Shown: piece after piece, positions 1-6,973 of the stretch
How positions within the stretch are numbered: the first letter of the stretch is position 1
How the letters are laid out: each line of letters starts with the position of its first letter
Source of the DNA: Saprospiraceae bacterium
GTDB lineage: Bacteria; Bacteroidota; Bacteroidia; Chitinophagales; Saprospiraceae
Assembly: GCA_020630895.1 (NCBI GenBank)
Contig: JAHDII010000150.1
Coordinates: 1-7,574, forward strand
Direction of reading: 5' to 3'
DNA length: 7,574 nucleotides
The notes under the pieces: generated by a model
Told to the model about the DNA's origin: nothing
The model's input: the letters and a program-made list of their open reading frames with translations, nothing else
Database searches by the model: none
Made by a program: the position numbers and the translations under genes

Positions 1-69
1 TTATAATATTTAGTTTTTTTTGTAAAAAAATGATATATAGCAGCATAAATGGAACTCTTCTTACATTTA

Positions 70-113
70 TATGTTTGATTATGAGGAGTTAAAGAATACT
101 ATATTTATTTTTG
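70..113 (+). promoter_or_regulatory. Possible promoter elements upstream of mutS2
   Basis: Two matches to the Bacteroidota -7 consensus TAnnTTTG lie in the mutS2 leader: TATGTTTG at 70-77 and TATTTTTG at 106-113. Neither has a TTTG or TTG box 19-21 nt upstream. The only nearby TTTG, at 74-77, is 28 nt before the second match, which is too far. The second match would place transcription start about 12 nt before the ATG at 132. In DNA this A/T-rich such matches arise by chance, so this is a weak call. The remainder of 1-131 shows no gene. Confidence 0.22.
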
Positions 114-131
114 ATGAAATGATTTTTGGAA

Positions 132-2516
132 ATGAATTTTTTACCAACAGATATATTTGAAAAATTAGAATTTGATAAGATTTTATCTTTATTAGAAAAG
201 AAATGTTTGGGAGAGCCAGCAAAACAAACAATATCTTCTATACGTCCTAGAAATCAAATCTTTATCATAGAAAGATTATTGAAAGAAGTGAAAGAATATA
301 CATTGTCTTTTGAGGAAGACAAGCATATTCCTATGGCGAATTATGTTGATATTTCTGAGGAGCTCAAAATGCTTGAAATAGAAGGCTCAATTCTTCCTAT
401 TGAGCAAATTATTTCTATTAAAAATCAATTGTGGATTATACATGCTATTTTTAAATATTTTAGTCATGAAAACCAAAGAATATACCCTACAATATATGAT
501 TTAATTCGTCCTTTAACTTTTGATGAACAATTAATTTTTGCTATAGAAAAGATTATTGATGAAGATGGTTCCATCAAAAGAACAGCCTCTCCAGAATTGA
601 TGCAAATTCATAAAGCTAAATCATCAAAATTTAGAGAACTCAATAAACAATTTGCTCAAACGATTCAATCTTTTAAAAATAAAGGTTGGTTAACAGATAA
701 TATTGAAAGTTTTAGAAATGGTAGAAGAGTTCTTTCTGTTCCATCAGAGCATAAAAGAAAAATAAGAGGTATTATTCATGATGAATCCGCTACAGGAAAA
801 ACAGCTTTTATAGAGCCAGATAATATTATTGATATTAATAATGATCTTTTTGATTTAGAAAATGAAGAAAAAAGAGAAGTTCGAAGAATATTAAGAGAAT
901 TATGTGCTAAACTTCGTCCTTATGTTAAAGGAATGAAAAAGTATCAAGAGATATTGATTCGTTTAGATGTAATACAAGCAAAAGCAAGATTAGCTGTAGA
1001 TCTCCAAGCAGATTTACCGAAGATAAAAGATCAACCTCAGTTCGATTTTAAAACATCATATCATCCCTTATTATTTTTAATCAATCGTTCAGAAGGAAAA
1101 AAAACGATTCCTTTTGATTTGACTTTACATGGGAATAATAGAATATTAATGTTATCTGGTCCTAATGCTGGAGGAAAATCTGTGGCAATGAAAGCAGTAG
1201 GATTATTGCAAATGATGTTACAGGCTGGGATGTTAGTTCCTAGTGATCCAGAATCCGAATATGGGATTTTTCATCATTTCTTTGCAGATATAGGTGACCA
1301 ACAATCTTTAGAAGATGATTTAAGTACTTATTCTTCTCGGCTTAAAAATATGAAATCTTTTTTGCAGCATGCAGATCATCATTCATTAGTATTGATAGAT
1401 GAGTTTGGTTCTGGAACGGATCCAAAAATTGGTGGAGCTATTGCAGAATCTATATTAAATCAATTACATAAAAAAAAGATATTTGGATTTATTACCACTC
1501 ATTATTCTATCTTAAAAGTTTTTGCTTTTAAAACAAAGGGTATTGTAAATGGAGCAATGAGATTTGATAAAGATACGCTTTCTCCTACTTATGAATTACA
1601 AGTAGGAAAACCAGGAAGTTCCTATGGTTTTGAAATTGCGAATAAAATTGGGCTGGATAAAAAAGTAATACAATATGCTAAGAAAAAAATAGGTAAAAAT
1701 GAAAGAGCAGTAGATCAGTTATTAATAGATTTACAAAAAGAAAAACAAGAATTAGAAGAAAAATTATCTTTGGCTCAATCTCAACAAAAACACTTAGATC
1801 ACTTGGTTAAAAATTATGAAAAAATGGCAGGTGATTTAGAAGTGAGCCGCAAAAAATTAAAACTTGAGGTGAAGGAATTTGCTATGCAAAAATCTGCTCA
1901 AGATAATAAAGCATTAGAAAAATTAGTTCGAGAAATCAAAGAAGAAAAATCTTTAGAAAAGGCCAAGAAATTAGCTGCAGAAAGTAGAGCCAAGAGAAAA
2001 GAAACAAGTCAAGAGGTTCATCAATTAAAAGAATCTATTTATTATAAAGAAAGTCAAAAACAAACAAGAGAAATTGTAGAAGGTGATTTTGTAAAATTAA
2101 AAACAGGTGGTTCTACAGGAAAAGTAGTTCGAATAGATAAAAAGAAAGTGGTCATACAAATGGGGGTCTTGAATATGACAGTACATTTGAGAGATTTAGT
2201 TTTAGTAGGAGAGCCTTTAGAAATCCAAAAAAATAAAGGGATTCGTTCTAATTTGATAGAACAAAAATCAAACTTTCATTCTAAAATTGATTTACGAGGA
2301 ATGAGGAGAGAAGAGGCTTTACAAATATTAGAAAAATATATCGATCAAGCATTAGTCTCTGGTATTTCTAATTTAGAAATTATTCATGGTAAAGGAGATG
2401 GAATTTTAAGAAAAGCAGTAAAAGATAAATTAAAAGAATATCAAATCAATTTTGAAATTTCTCACCCTAAACCAGAACATGGAGGAGATGGCGTAACATT
2501 GGTTGCCATAGAATAA
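132..2516 (+). CDS. mutS2: Endonuclease MutS2 (MutS-family ATPase with Smr domain)
   Basis: A 794-residue protein with the complete MutS2 layout. Residues 1 to about 310 are the core and clamp region, including the MutS2-typical stretch NGRRVLSV...HDESATGKTAFIEP from residue 196. The ABC-type ATPase has Walker A GPNAGGKS at 343-350 and Walker B LVLIDEFGSGTDP with D423 and E424. A long charged coiled coil spans about 520-640. A small KOW-like beta segment follows (VEGDFVKLKTGGSTGKV, from 649). The C-terminal Smr domain carries DLRG at 720-723 and HGKGDG at 752-757, so the nuclease motifs look intact. Family members bind branched DNA and limit recombination (Helicobacter, Thermus), and in Bacillus subtilis MutS2 splits collided ribosomes; which role applies here cannot be told from sequence. 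A TTG at 126 is in frame, but I prefer ATG 132 because it gives the usual short N-terminus. Length is typical of the family. The protein is cytoplasmic. Confidence 0.97.
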   Translation: MNFLPTDIFEKLEFDKILSLLEKKCLGEPAKQTISSIRPRNQIFIIERLLKEVKEYTLSFEEDKHIPMANYVDISEELKMLEIEGSILPIEQIISIKNQLWIIHAIFKYFSHENQRIYPTIYDLIRPLTFDEQLIFAIEKIIDEDGSIKRTASPELMQIHKAKSSKFRELNKQFAQTIQSFKNKGWLTDNIESFRNGRRVLSVPSEHKRKIRGIIHDESATGKTAFIEPDNIIDINNDLFDLENEEKREVRRILRELCAKLRPYVKGMKKYQEILIRLDVIQAKARLAVDLQADLPKIKDQPQFDFKTSYHPLLFLINRSEGKKTIPFDLTLHGNNRILMLSGPNAGGKSVAMKAVGLLQMMLQAGMLVPSDPESEYGIFHHFFADIGDQQSLEDDLSTYSSRLKNMKSFLQHADHHSLVLIDEFGSGTDPKIGGAIAESILNQLHKKKIFGFITTHYSILKVFAFKTKGIVNGAMRFDKDTLSPTYELQVGKPGSSYGFEIANKIGLDKKVIQYAKKKIGKNERAVDQLLIDLQKEKQELEEKLSLAQSQQKHLDHLVKNYEKMAGDLEVSRKKLKLEVKEFAMQKSAQDNKALEKLVREIKEEKSLEKAKKLAAESRAKRKETSQEVHQLKESIYYKESQKQTREIVEGDFVKLKTGGSTGKVVRIDKKKVVIQMGVLNMTVHLRDLVLVGEPLEIQKNKGIRSNLIEQKSNFHSKIDLRGMRREEALQILEKYIDQALVSGISNLEIIHGKGDGILRKAVKDKLKEYQINFEISHPKPEHGGDGVTLVAIE

Positions 2517-2531
2517 CATTTTTTTAACTAC

Positions 2532-2564
2532 TTTGAAAAAATAAATTGTAATATTCTATTCTTG
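2532..2564 (+). promoter_or_regulatory. Bacteroidota-type promoter for the lysine-tailed secreted protein
   Basis: TTTG at 2532-2535 is followed after exactly 21 nt by TATTCTTG at 2557-2564. This matches the known Bacteroidota sigma-ABfr arrangement (TTTG, 19-21 nt, TAnnTTTG) with one mismatch in the -7 box. Transcription would start near 2571, leaving a leader of about 25 nt before the ATG at 2596. It suggests this gene is transcribed separately from mutS2, although no convincing terminator is visible between the two. Confidence 0.5.
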
Positions 2565-2595
2565 AGCGGCGTTTAGAGAAAAAAAACGAAATAAG

Positions 2596-3195
2596 ATGAA
2601 GTATTTAATTGTTTGTATCACACTATTGTGCAGTATTACATTTATTCAAGCACAAACCTATAATACCGCTGTAGGAATAAGAATTGGTTCAGGAATTGGT
2701 TTATCTGTTCAACAACGTGTAGCCAATAAAACCACAATTGAAGGATTGCTTCATTCCAAATTTAAAGAAGAACATTTAAAATTAACTGTACTTGCAGAAC
2801 AGCACATGCCTATTCTTTTTAAGAGATTTAATATTTATTATGGAGGAGGAGTTCATAAAGGCTTTTATACAGGAAATGATGCTGATGTTAAAGCTCAAGG
2901 AAATCTTTTAGGAGTTACTTTAGTTGGAGGTGCAGAAATAACTATAGGAAGATTTAATATTAGTTATGATTATAAACCTGCTTTTAATATCAAAGGAGGA
3001 GATAAAGCTTTTTCTAGTGAAACAGGAGTTTCAGTTCGATACGTTCTTTGGAAGCGTCCGGGAATGATTGATAAAATGAAAAAGAAGCGTAAAAAGAAGA
3101 AGAAGAAAAAAGCCAAAGCAAAAAAGAAGAAAAAGAAAAATAGTGATGATGATGGCTTTCAACTTCGAGATATTTTTAAGAAAAAAGAATCATAA
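2596..3195 (+). CDS. Secreted beta-barrel-like protein with polylysine C-terminal tail
   Basis: A 199-residue protein of unknown function. Residues 1-19 form a classic signal peptide (MK, hydrophobic ILVCITLLCSITF-type core, then IQA|Q for signal peptidase I). Residues 20 to about 155 alternate polar and hydrophobic residues with glycine turns (YNTAVGIRIGSGIGLSV, RFNIYYGGGVHKGFY, VTLVGGAEITIGRFNISYDY, GVSVRYVLW), resembling the amphipathic strands of a small outer-membrane barrel; that fold is an inference. The barrel-like part ends at VRYVLW, and an extremely basic tail follows: 18 lysines and one arginine among residues 160-181, then NSDDDGFQLRDIFKKKES. The tail would face the periplasm, or the outside if the barrel is reversed, where it could bind anionic lipid A or peptidoglycan; this is speculative. 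The gene has its own candidate promoter and no recognisable Shine-Dalgarno, which is normal in this phylum. The reading frame is certain, the function is not. Confidence 0.85.
   Translation: MKYLIVCITLLCSITFIQAQTYNTAVGIRIGSGIGLSVQQRVANKTTIEGLLHSKFKEEHLKLTVLAEQHMPILFKRFNIYYGGGVHKGFYTGNDADVKAQGNLLGVTLVGGAEITIGRFNISYDYKPAFNIKGGDKAFSSETGVSVRYVLWKRPGMIDKMKKKRKKKKKKKAKAKKKKKKNSDDDGFQLRDIFKKKES
3073..3138 (+). repeat. Low-complexity AAA/AAG tract encoding the lysine-rich tail
   Basis: A purine-only run, broken by a few codons, of mixed AAA and AAG lysine codons (18 of 22 codons), with single ATG and CGT codons and a GCC-AAA-GCA interruption. The mixing of AAA and AAG avoids a long pure A homopolymer. 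The tract could still be prone to length change by slippage, and it could slow ribosomes through polylysine in the exit tunnel. Confidence 0.7.
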
Positions 3196-3335
3196 TTGAG
3201 ATTAAATGGCTTAATTTTATAGAAAGAAGCATTCATTTAAGTCAACTTCTTTTCAATTTTAATTGTTTATCATCATAAAATACTACATCTATCCTTAATA
3301 TTTAGTAAATTGAGTTATTAAAGAAAGACTTATTT

Positions 3336-4115
3336 ATGATGCAACGATTATTAATCATTATTATTAGCCTTTTATTTATTGGTATTCAAGGCTTTAGTCA
3401 AACTGGTTTTGAAGGAGAAGAAGAACTTAAAGGAATTGTCTATAATAAAGAACTTACCTTTGATTTTAGATTTCATACGCATGGTTTTTTCTCTTTAGCT
3501 GCCAATAAAGCTAAAATCAGAACCTATTATAGAACTACATTTTATCATTTAGAAATAGGTACGCTTAAACACGCGAGAGAATCAAAAAATAATGATTTAG
3601 GAATTTCTTATCAAGGTTATCAATCTAATGATTATGTTTTTGGAAAGAAAAATTCTTTGTGGGTAGTGAGAGGAGGATATGGAGAGAAAAGATATTTTTC
3701 TGAAAAACAAGAAAGAAAAGGAGTGGCTGTTGGAATTTCTTATTTGGGAGGTGTTACTTTAGGATTACTCAAGCCTTATCATCTCAATTTGAGAATTAAT
3801 GATGGAGATAATAATTTTACTTTAGTTCGTACTTCATATAATGAAGAAGTTCACGATGATTTCTTAGATGTTTATAATATTTTGGGATCTTCGGGATTTA
3901 GATATGGCTGGGGAGGTATTAGACCTATTCCTGGAGTACATGCTAAATTAGGAGTACATTTAGATTGGGGAGCGTATGATGAATTTGTAAAAGCATTAGA
4001 ATTTGGTTTTATGGTAGATGGCTTTTATAAAAAAGTGCCTATTATGATTTCTGAAGATAATAAGTTTCTTTTTGTAAATGTTTACTTAGCTTTGCAATTC
4101 GGAAAACGTCGTTAA
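3336..4115 (+). CDS. Secreted probable outer-membrane beta-barrel protein
   Basis: A 259-residue protein of unknown function. Residues 1-21 are a signal peptide (MMQRLLIIIISLLFIGIQGFS|QTG). The remainder is rich in aromatic and glycine residues and alternates in the manner of barrel strands (FDFRFHTHGFFSLAAN, YYRTTFYHLEIGTL, NSLWVVRGGYGEKRYF, VAVGISYLGGVTLGLL). It finishes with a strand-like FLFVNVYLALQFGKRR, whose terminal hydrophobic/aromatic strand resembles that of outer-membrane proteins inserted by BamA. No enzymatic motif is visible. The stop codon is 10 nt before the lipA start, so the two genes are very likely co-transcribed; whether that pairing is functional is unknown. ATG 3339 directly overlaps as an alternative start and changes the protein by one residue. 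The 140-nt gap before it has no convincing promoter. Location in the outer membrane is inferred from composition only. Confidence 0.85.
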   Translation: MMQRLLIIIISLLFIGIQGFSQTGFEGEEELKGIVYNKELTFDFRFHTHGFFSLAANKAKIRTYYRTTFYHLEIGTLKHARESKNNDLGISYQGYQSNDYVFGKKNSLWVVRGGYGEKRYFSEKQERKGVAVGISYLGGVTLGLLKPYHLNLRINDGDNNFTLVRTSYNEEVHDDFLDVYNILGSSGFRYGWGGIRPIPGVHAKLGVHLDWGAYDEFVKALEFGFMVDGFYKKVPIMISEDNKFLFVNVYLALQFGKRR

Positions 4116-4125
4116 AAGAAAAAAG

Positions 4126-5001
4126 ATGATAGATTTACCTATTATTAATAATAAAAAACCTCAAAGAGAACCTCGTCCTTCATGGCTTCGAGTTAAATTA
4201 CCTATTGGTGAAGACTATAAAAGAGTTCGAAATTTAGTAGATCAATATAATTTGCATACCATTTGTCAAAGTGGCAATTGTCCTAATATGGGAGAATGTT
4301 GGGGAGCAGGTACGGCTACTTTTATGATTTTAGGAAATGTATGTACTCGTTCTTGTTCTTTTTGTGCTGTAAAAACAGGCCGTCCACCAGAATATGATGA
4401 AGACGAACCAAGAAGAGTTGCAGAAGCGATTCATTTAATGCAAGTCAAACATGCCGTTATTACTTCTGTAAATCGAGATGAACTCAAAGATCGAGGAGCT
4501 GAAATTTGGCATCAAACGGTTAAACAAGTTAAAGAATTATCTCCTTCTACTACAATCGAAACTTTAATTCCTGATGTTAGAGCCAATTGGACAGCATTGG
4601 AAAGAATGATTTCCGCAGGACAAGAAGTCGTTTCTCATAATATGGAAACGGTAGAAGAATTATATAGAAAAGTTCGTCCTCAAGGAAAATATAAAAGGTC
4701 TTTAGAAGAATTAAAAAGAATTAAAGAATTTGGAAAAAGAACCAAAACTGGTTTTATGGTAGGACTAGGGGAAACAGAAGATCAAGTGTTTAGAATATTA
4801 GATGATTTAAGAGAAGTAAATTGTGATGTTGTAACTATAGGACAATATTTACAACCTACAAAAATGCACTTGGAAGTAGCAGAATTTGTACATCCTGATC
4901 AATTTAATAAATATAAAGAAGAAGGATTGAAAAGAGGTTTTGATTTTGTAGAAAGTGGTCCTTTAGTTCGTTCTTCTTATCATGCAGAACGACATTTGTA
5001 A
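4126..5001 (+). CDS. lipA: Lipoyl synthase LipA (radical SAM)
   Basis: A 291-residue radical SAM enzyme that inserts two sulfur atoms at C6 and C8 of the octanoyl group on lipoyl domains, giving the lipoyl cofactor of pyruvate and 2-oxoglutarate dehydrogenases and the glycine cleavage system. All diagnostic residues are present. The auxiliary [4Fe-4S] cluster, sacrificed as the sulfur donor, has the CX4CX5C set C47, C52 and C58 (CQSGNCPNMGEC). The SAM-binding cluster has CX3CX2C at C73, C77 and C80 (CTRSCSFC). The C-terminal RSSY motif at 282-285 supplies the conserved serine ligand of the auxiliary cluster. Further family signatures are GTATFMILG, VVSHNMETV, GFMVGLGET and QYLQPTKMH. Length is typical. 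The enzyme acts in the cytoplasm after LipB-type octanoyl transfer; no lipB is in the window. The start lies 10 nt after the barrel gene and a strong hairpin closes the unit downstream. Confidence 0.98.
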   Translation: MIDLPIINNKKPQREPRPSWLRVKLPIGEDYKRVRNLVDQYNLHTICQSGNCPNMGECWGAGTATFMILGNVCTRSCSFCAVKTGRPPEYDEDEPRRVAEAIHLMQVKHAVITSVNRDELKDRGAEIWHQTVKQVKELSPSTTIETLIPDVRANWTALERMISAGQEVVSHNMETVEELYRKVRPQGKYKRSLEELKRIKEFGKRTKTGFMVGLGETEDQVFRILDDLREVNCDVVTIGQYLQPTKMHLEVAEFVHPDQFNKYKEEGLKRGFDFVESGPLVRSSYHAERHL

Positions 5002-5019
5002 TAAAGTCAGAATTTTAAT

Positions 5020-5054
5020 AAAAAAGGAATAATAAATTTATTATTCCTTTTTTT
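5020..5054 (+). terminator. Rho-independent terminator after lipA, possibly bidirectional
   Basis: A perfect inverted repeat with 17-nt arms (5020-5036 and 5037-5053, arm AAAAAAGGAATAATAAA) is centred at AAA|TTT. In RNA the central bases would form the loop. The 3' arm ends in a run of seven T (5048-5054), and the 5' arm starts with six A, so it could work on either strand. It begins 18 nt after the lipA stop and ends 20 nt before the alpha-galactosidase ATG, so a separate promoter for that gene would have to overlap it, or expression would depend on read-through. Confidence 0.85.
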
Positions 5055-5074
5055 ATTTTTACAAAAAAAACATC

Positions 5075-6796
5075 ATGCAAGAAAATCAAATAAAAGCATA
5101 TATTCAATATAATGATCAAAAGTTAGATGTTAAAACTAAAGGAATGACTGTAGTTGATGAACTATATGTAGATACTTATTTTGATACATTAGAAAATGGT
5201 TTCTCTTTTAAATTATACATTCATGCTAAACAGAAAATAACACTAAAAAAAGTAGTAGCTATTGTTGATTGTCAAAATAAAAATATTCATAAAATATTTT
5301 CAAATGGTTTTCAATCTTGGTCAGAAAGTAGAGAATATTCTCCCTCAGAAGAAATTCCTAATTTAATTTCTTTTACTAAACCTTTTATGCAAAATTATGG
5401 AGATTATTTTTTTAATTTAAAAAGAGGAAAAGGAAAAATTCATTCTTGGACATATACTTATTTAAAAGAAAATCAAAAAAATAATATTCAATTATTTGCA
5501 TCATTAAATGAACGTACAGGCTATACTATTTTTACTTATGATCATTCTTCTCAAAAATTAATAATTGAAAAAGATTGTGAAGGATTAGAATTATCTCATT
5601 CTTTCCCTGCCCTAGAATTCATTCATTTAAATGGAAAAAATAATGATGTTTTTGAACAATGGTTCAATACTTTTGAAATTCAAAAACCAAAAGTAAAACC
5701 TGCAATAGGATGGACGAGTTGGTATCATTATTATACAAAAATAAATGAAGAAATTATTTTAAAAAATTTGAATGCTTTTTCTGAAAAAAATATCAAAATT
5801 GATTTTTTTCAAATTGATGATGGTTATCAAAATAGAGTAGGGGATTGGCTAGATATTCATACTGAAAAATTTCCTAAAGGCATGAAATATATTGCTGATA
5901 AAATTCATGGAAAAAATATTAAAGCAGGTTTATGGTTGGCTCCTTTTGTAGTAGAAAAAAAATCAAAAATATTTCAACAACATCAAGAGTGGTTATTAAA
6001 AGATGAAAAAGGAAAATTAATTTCAGCAGGCTATAATCCAATGTGGAGCGGACATTTTTATATTTTAGATATTTATAATTCTCAAGTGAAAGAATATTTA
6101 TCTGGAGTCTTTTTTACGATATTTAATAAATGGAATTTTGATATGGTAAAATTAGATTTTTTATATGCCGCAGCCATACTTCCTAGAAAAAATAAAACAA
6201 GGGGACAAGTCATGTTTGATGCTATGGAATTTTTGAGAAAAACCTGTACAAATAAAATTATTTTAGGCTGCGGAGTCCCTTTGGGAGCTGCTTTTGGACA
6301 AGTAGATTATTGTAGAATTGGTGCAGATATTCATTTATCTTGGGAGCATCAATTATTAAAATTATTAAATAATAGAGAACGAGTTTCTACCATTGCTGCT
6401 TTGCGTTCGGTACTAGGAAGATGGCAATTAAATAATAGAGCATTTTTAAATGATCCTGATGTTTTTATTTTAAGAAATAATAAAAATAAATTATCACCCA
6501 TTCAACAAAATACAATTCTTACGATAAATACTTTACTAGGAAAATTAATTTTTACTTCAGATGATATTAGCGAATATTCAGACGAGCAATTGGATGAATT
6601 TCGTTCTATTTATAAATGGATAAATAGCGAAATAGAAAATGTAATTCAAGACAATAATTATTATGAAATTTATTTTATAAATAACAATATTCAGTATTGT
6701 GCGTATAGTAATTTAAATTCAAAATCTTTTCAGAAAAAAATCAAAAATACTACTCTACAGTTAGAACCTTTTGAAACAATGATTTTGAGAATATAA
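5075..6796 (+). CDS. Alpha-galactosidase, glycoside hydrolase family 36 type
   Basis: A 573-residue clan GH-D enzyme that would hydrolyse terminal alpha-1,6-galactosyl residues (melibiose, raffinose-type sugars) with retention. Residues 1 to about 200 are a beta-rich N-terminal domain containing FSNGFQSWSES (75-85). The (beta/alpha)8 barrel starts at GWTSWYHYY (212-220) and includes FQIDDGYQ (245-252, with D248 and D249), GDWLDIHTEKFPKGM and AGLWLAPFVVEK. The nucleophile is predicted as D361 in MVKLDF and the acid/base as D418 in CRIGADIHLSW, a spacing of 57. That compares well with the short Thermotoga-type GH36 enzymes, which are also about 550 residues, shorter than the roughly 700 of many GH36 members. 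A small C-terminal beta domain ends the protein (LEPFETMILRI). There is no signal peptide, so it is probably cytoplasmic and acts on imported oligosaccharides. No transporter or SusC/SusD pair is visible here. Family is secure, exact substrate is not. Confidence 0.93.
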   Translation: MQENQIKAYIQYNDQKLDVKTKGMTVVDELYVDTYFDTLENGFSFKLYIHAKQKITLKKVVAIVDCQNKNIHKIFSNGFQSWSESREYSPSEEIPNLISFTKPFMQNYGDYFFNLKRGKGKIHSWTYTYLKENQKNNIQLFASLNERTGYTIFTYDHSSQKLIIEKDCEGLELSHSFPALEFIHLNGKNNDVFEQWFNTFEIQKPKVKPAIGWTSWYHYYTKINEEIILKNLNAFSEKNIKIDFFQIDDGYQNRVGDWLDIHTEKFPKGMKYIADKIHGKNIKAGLWLAPFVVEKKSKIFQQHQEWLLKDEKGKLISAGYNPMWSGHFYILDIYNSQVKEYLSGVFFTIFNKWNFDMVKLDFLYAAAILPRKNKTRGQVMFDAMEFLRKTCTNKIILGCGVPLGAAFGQVDYCRIGADIHLSWEHQLLKLLNNRERVSTIAALRSVLGRWQLNNRAFLNDPDVFILRNNKNKLSPIQQNTILTINTLLGKLIFTSDDISEYSDEQLDEFRSIYKWINSEIENVIQDNNYYEIYFINNNIQYCAYSNLNSKSFQKKIKNTTLQLEPFETMILRI

Positions 6797-6804
6797 TTCC
6801 TTAA

Positions 6805-6849
6805 ATGAAAACATTAATTTATATTTTATTGCTAATTATTTTTTATTAG
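6805..6849 (+). pseudogene. Severed 5' end of a lipoprotein gene (signal peptide start)
   Basis: ATG at 6805, only 8 nt after the alpha-galactosidase stop, begins MKTLIYILLLIIFY, a textbook lipoprotein signal-peptide n- and h-region, and then meets TAG at 6847-6849. The missing lipobox and mature protein resume at 7039 (CTTTTCTTGT, encoding ...FSC). The native sequence is inferred to end at 6845 (TTTA); everything after it up to 7038 belongs to the insertion. Removing 6846-7038 fuses the codons as TTT-TAC-TTT-TCT-TGT (F-Y-F-S-C) in one frame. The tight spacing suggests the intact gene was translated from the same transcript as the alpha-galactosidase. As it stands, only a 14-residue peptide would be made from this start. 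Confidence 0.75.
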
Positions 6850-6859
6850 TTCTTATAAA

Positions 6860-6880
6860 ACCACCGTCTATGACGGTGGT
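6860..6880 (+). repeat. Left subterminal hairpin of the inserted element
   Basis: A perfect 9-bp stem, ACCACCGTC with GACGGTGGT, with a TAT loop (6869-6871). The tetranucleotide TAAA sits directly 5' of it. No T-run follows, so it does not look like an intrinsic terminator for the alpha-galactosidase gene. Its outer stem CCACC...GGTGGT is shared with the right-end hairpin. Confidence 0.85.
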
Positions 6881-6888
6881 CATGGTTA

Positions 6889-6921
6889 AATAGGCTTTGC
6901 CAGTTTATGAAATGACCTATT
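6889..6921 (+). repeat. Internal weak inverted repeat of the element
   Basis: AATAGG (6889-6894) pairs with CCTATT (6916-6921) across a 21-nt loop. It is short enough to be chance, but it lies within an insertion where most of the sequence is paired. Confidence 0.35.
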
Positions 6922-6932
6922 AAATCCTGTAG

Positions 6933-6967
6933 ATTATATTTTGAAAGTGTTTTATTCAAAATATAAT
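6933..6967 (+). repeat. Internal 13-bp perfect inverted repeat of the element
   Basis: ATTATATTTTGAA (6933-6945) and its exact reverse complement (6955-6967) flank a 9-nt loop, AGTGTTTTA. It sits in the middle of the insertion and lacks a following T-run. It may be a structural part of the element or a relic of a terminator from a longer parent transposon. Confidence 0.8.
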
Positions 6968-6973
6968 TGAGCA

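Noticed and set aside
30..92. 20-codon plus-strand ORF in the mutS2 leader with AGGAG near its end
   Set aside because: Too short, with no recognisable start context. The AGGAG is inside this ORF and 44 nt before the mutS2 ATG, too far to act as its ribosome site.
126..131. TTG at 126 as the mutS2 start
   Set aside because: It adds only two residues, and ATG 132 gives the usual MutS2 N-terminus. Neither has a Shine-Dalgarno, so ATG is preferred.
2518..2545. A/T-only stem (ATTTTTT with AAAAAAT) after mutS2 as a terminator
   Set aside because: No G/C pairs in the stem, and it overlaps the candidate promoter of the next gene.
3223..3252. Hairpin AAAGAAG/CTTCTTT between the two barrel genes as a terminator
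   Set aside because: Seven base pairs of weak composition with a 16-nt loop and no clean T-run. Expected often in such A/T-rich spacers.
6860..6880. Left hairpin as an intrinsic terminator of the alpha-galactosidase gene
   Set aside because: No T-run follows it, and it is better explained as one end of the inserted element because a similar hairpin with the same TAAA lead is at the other end.
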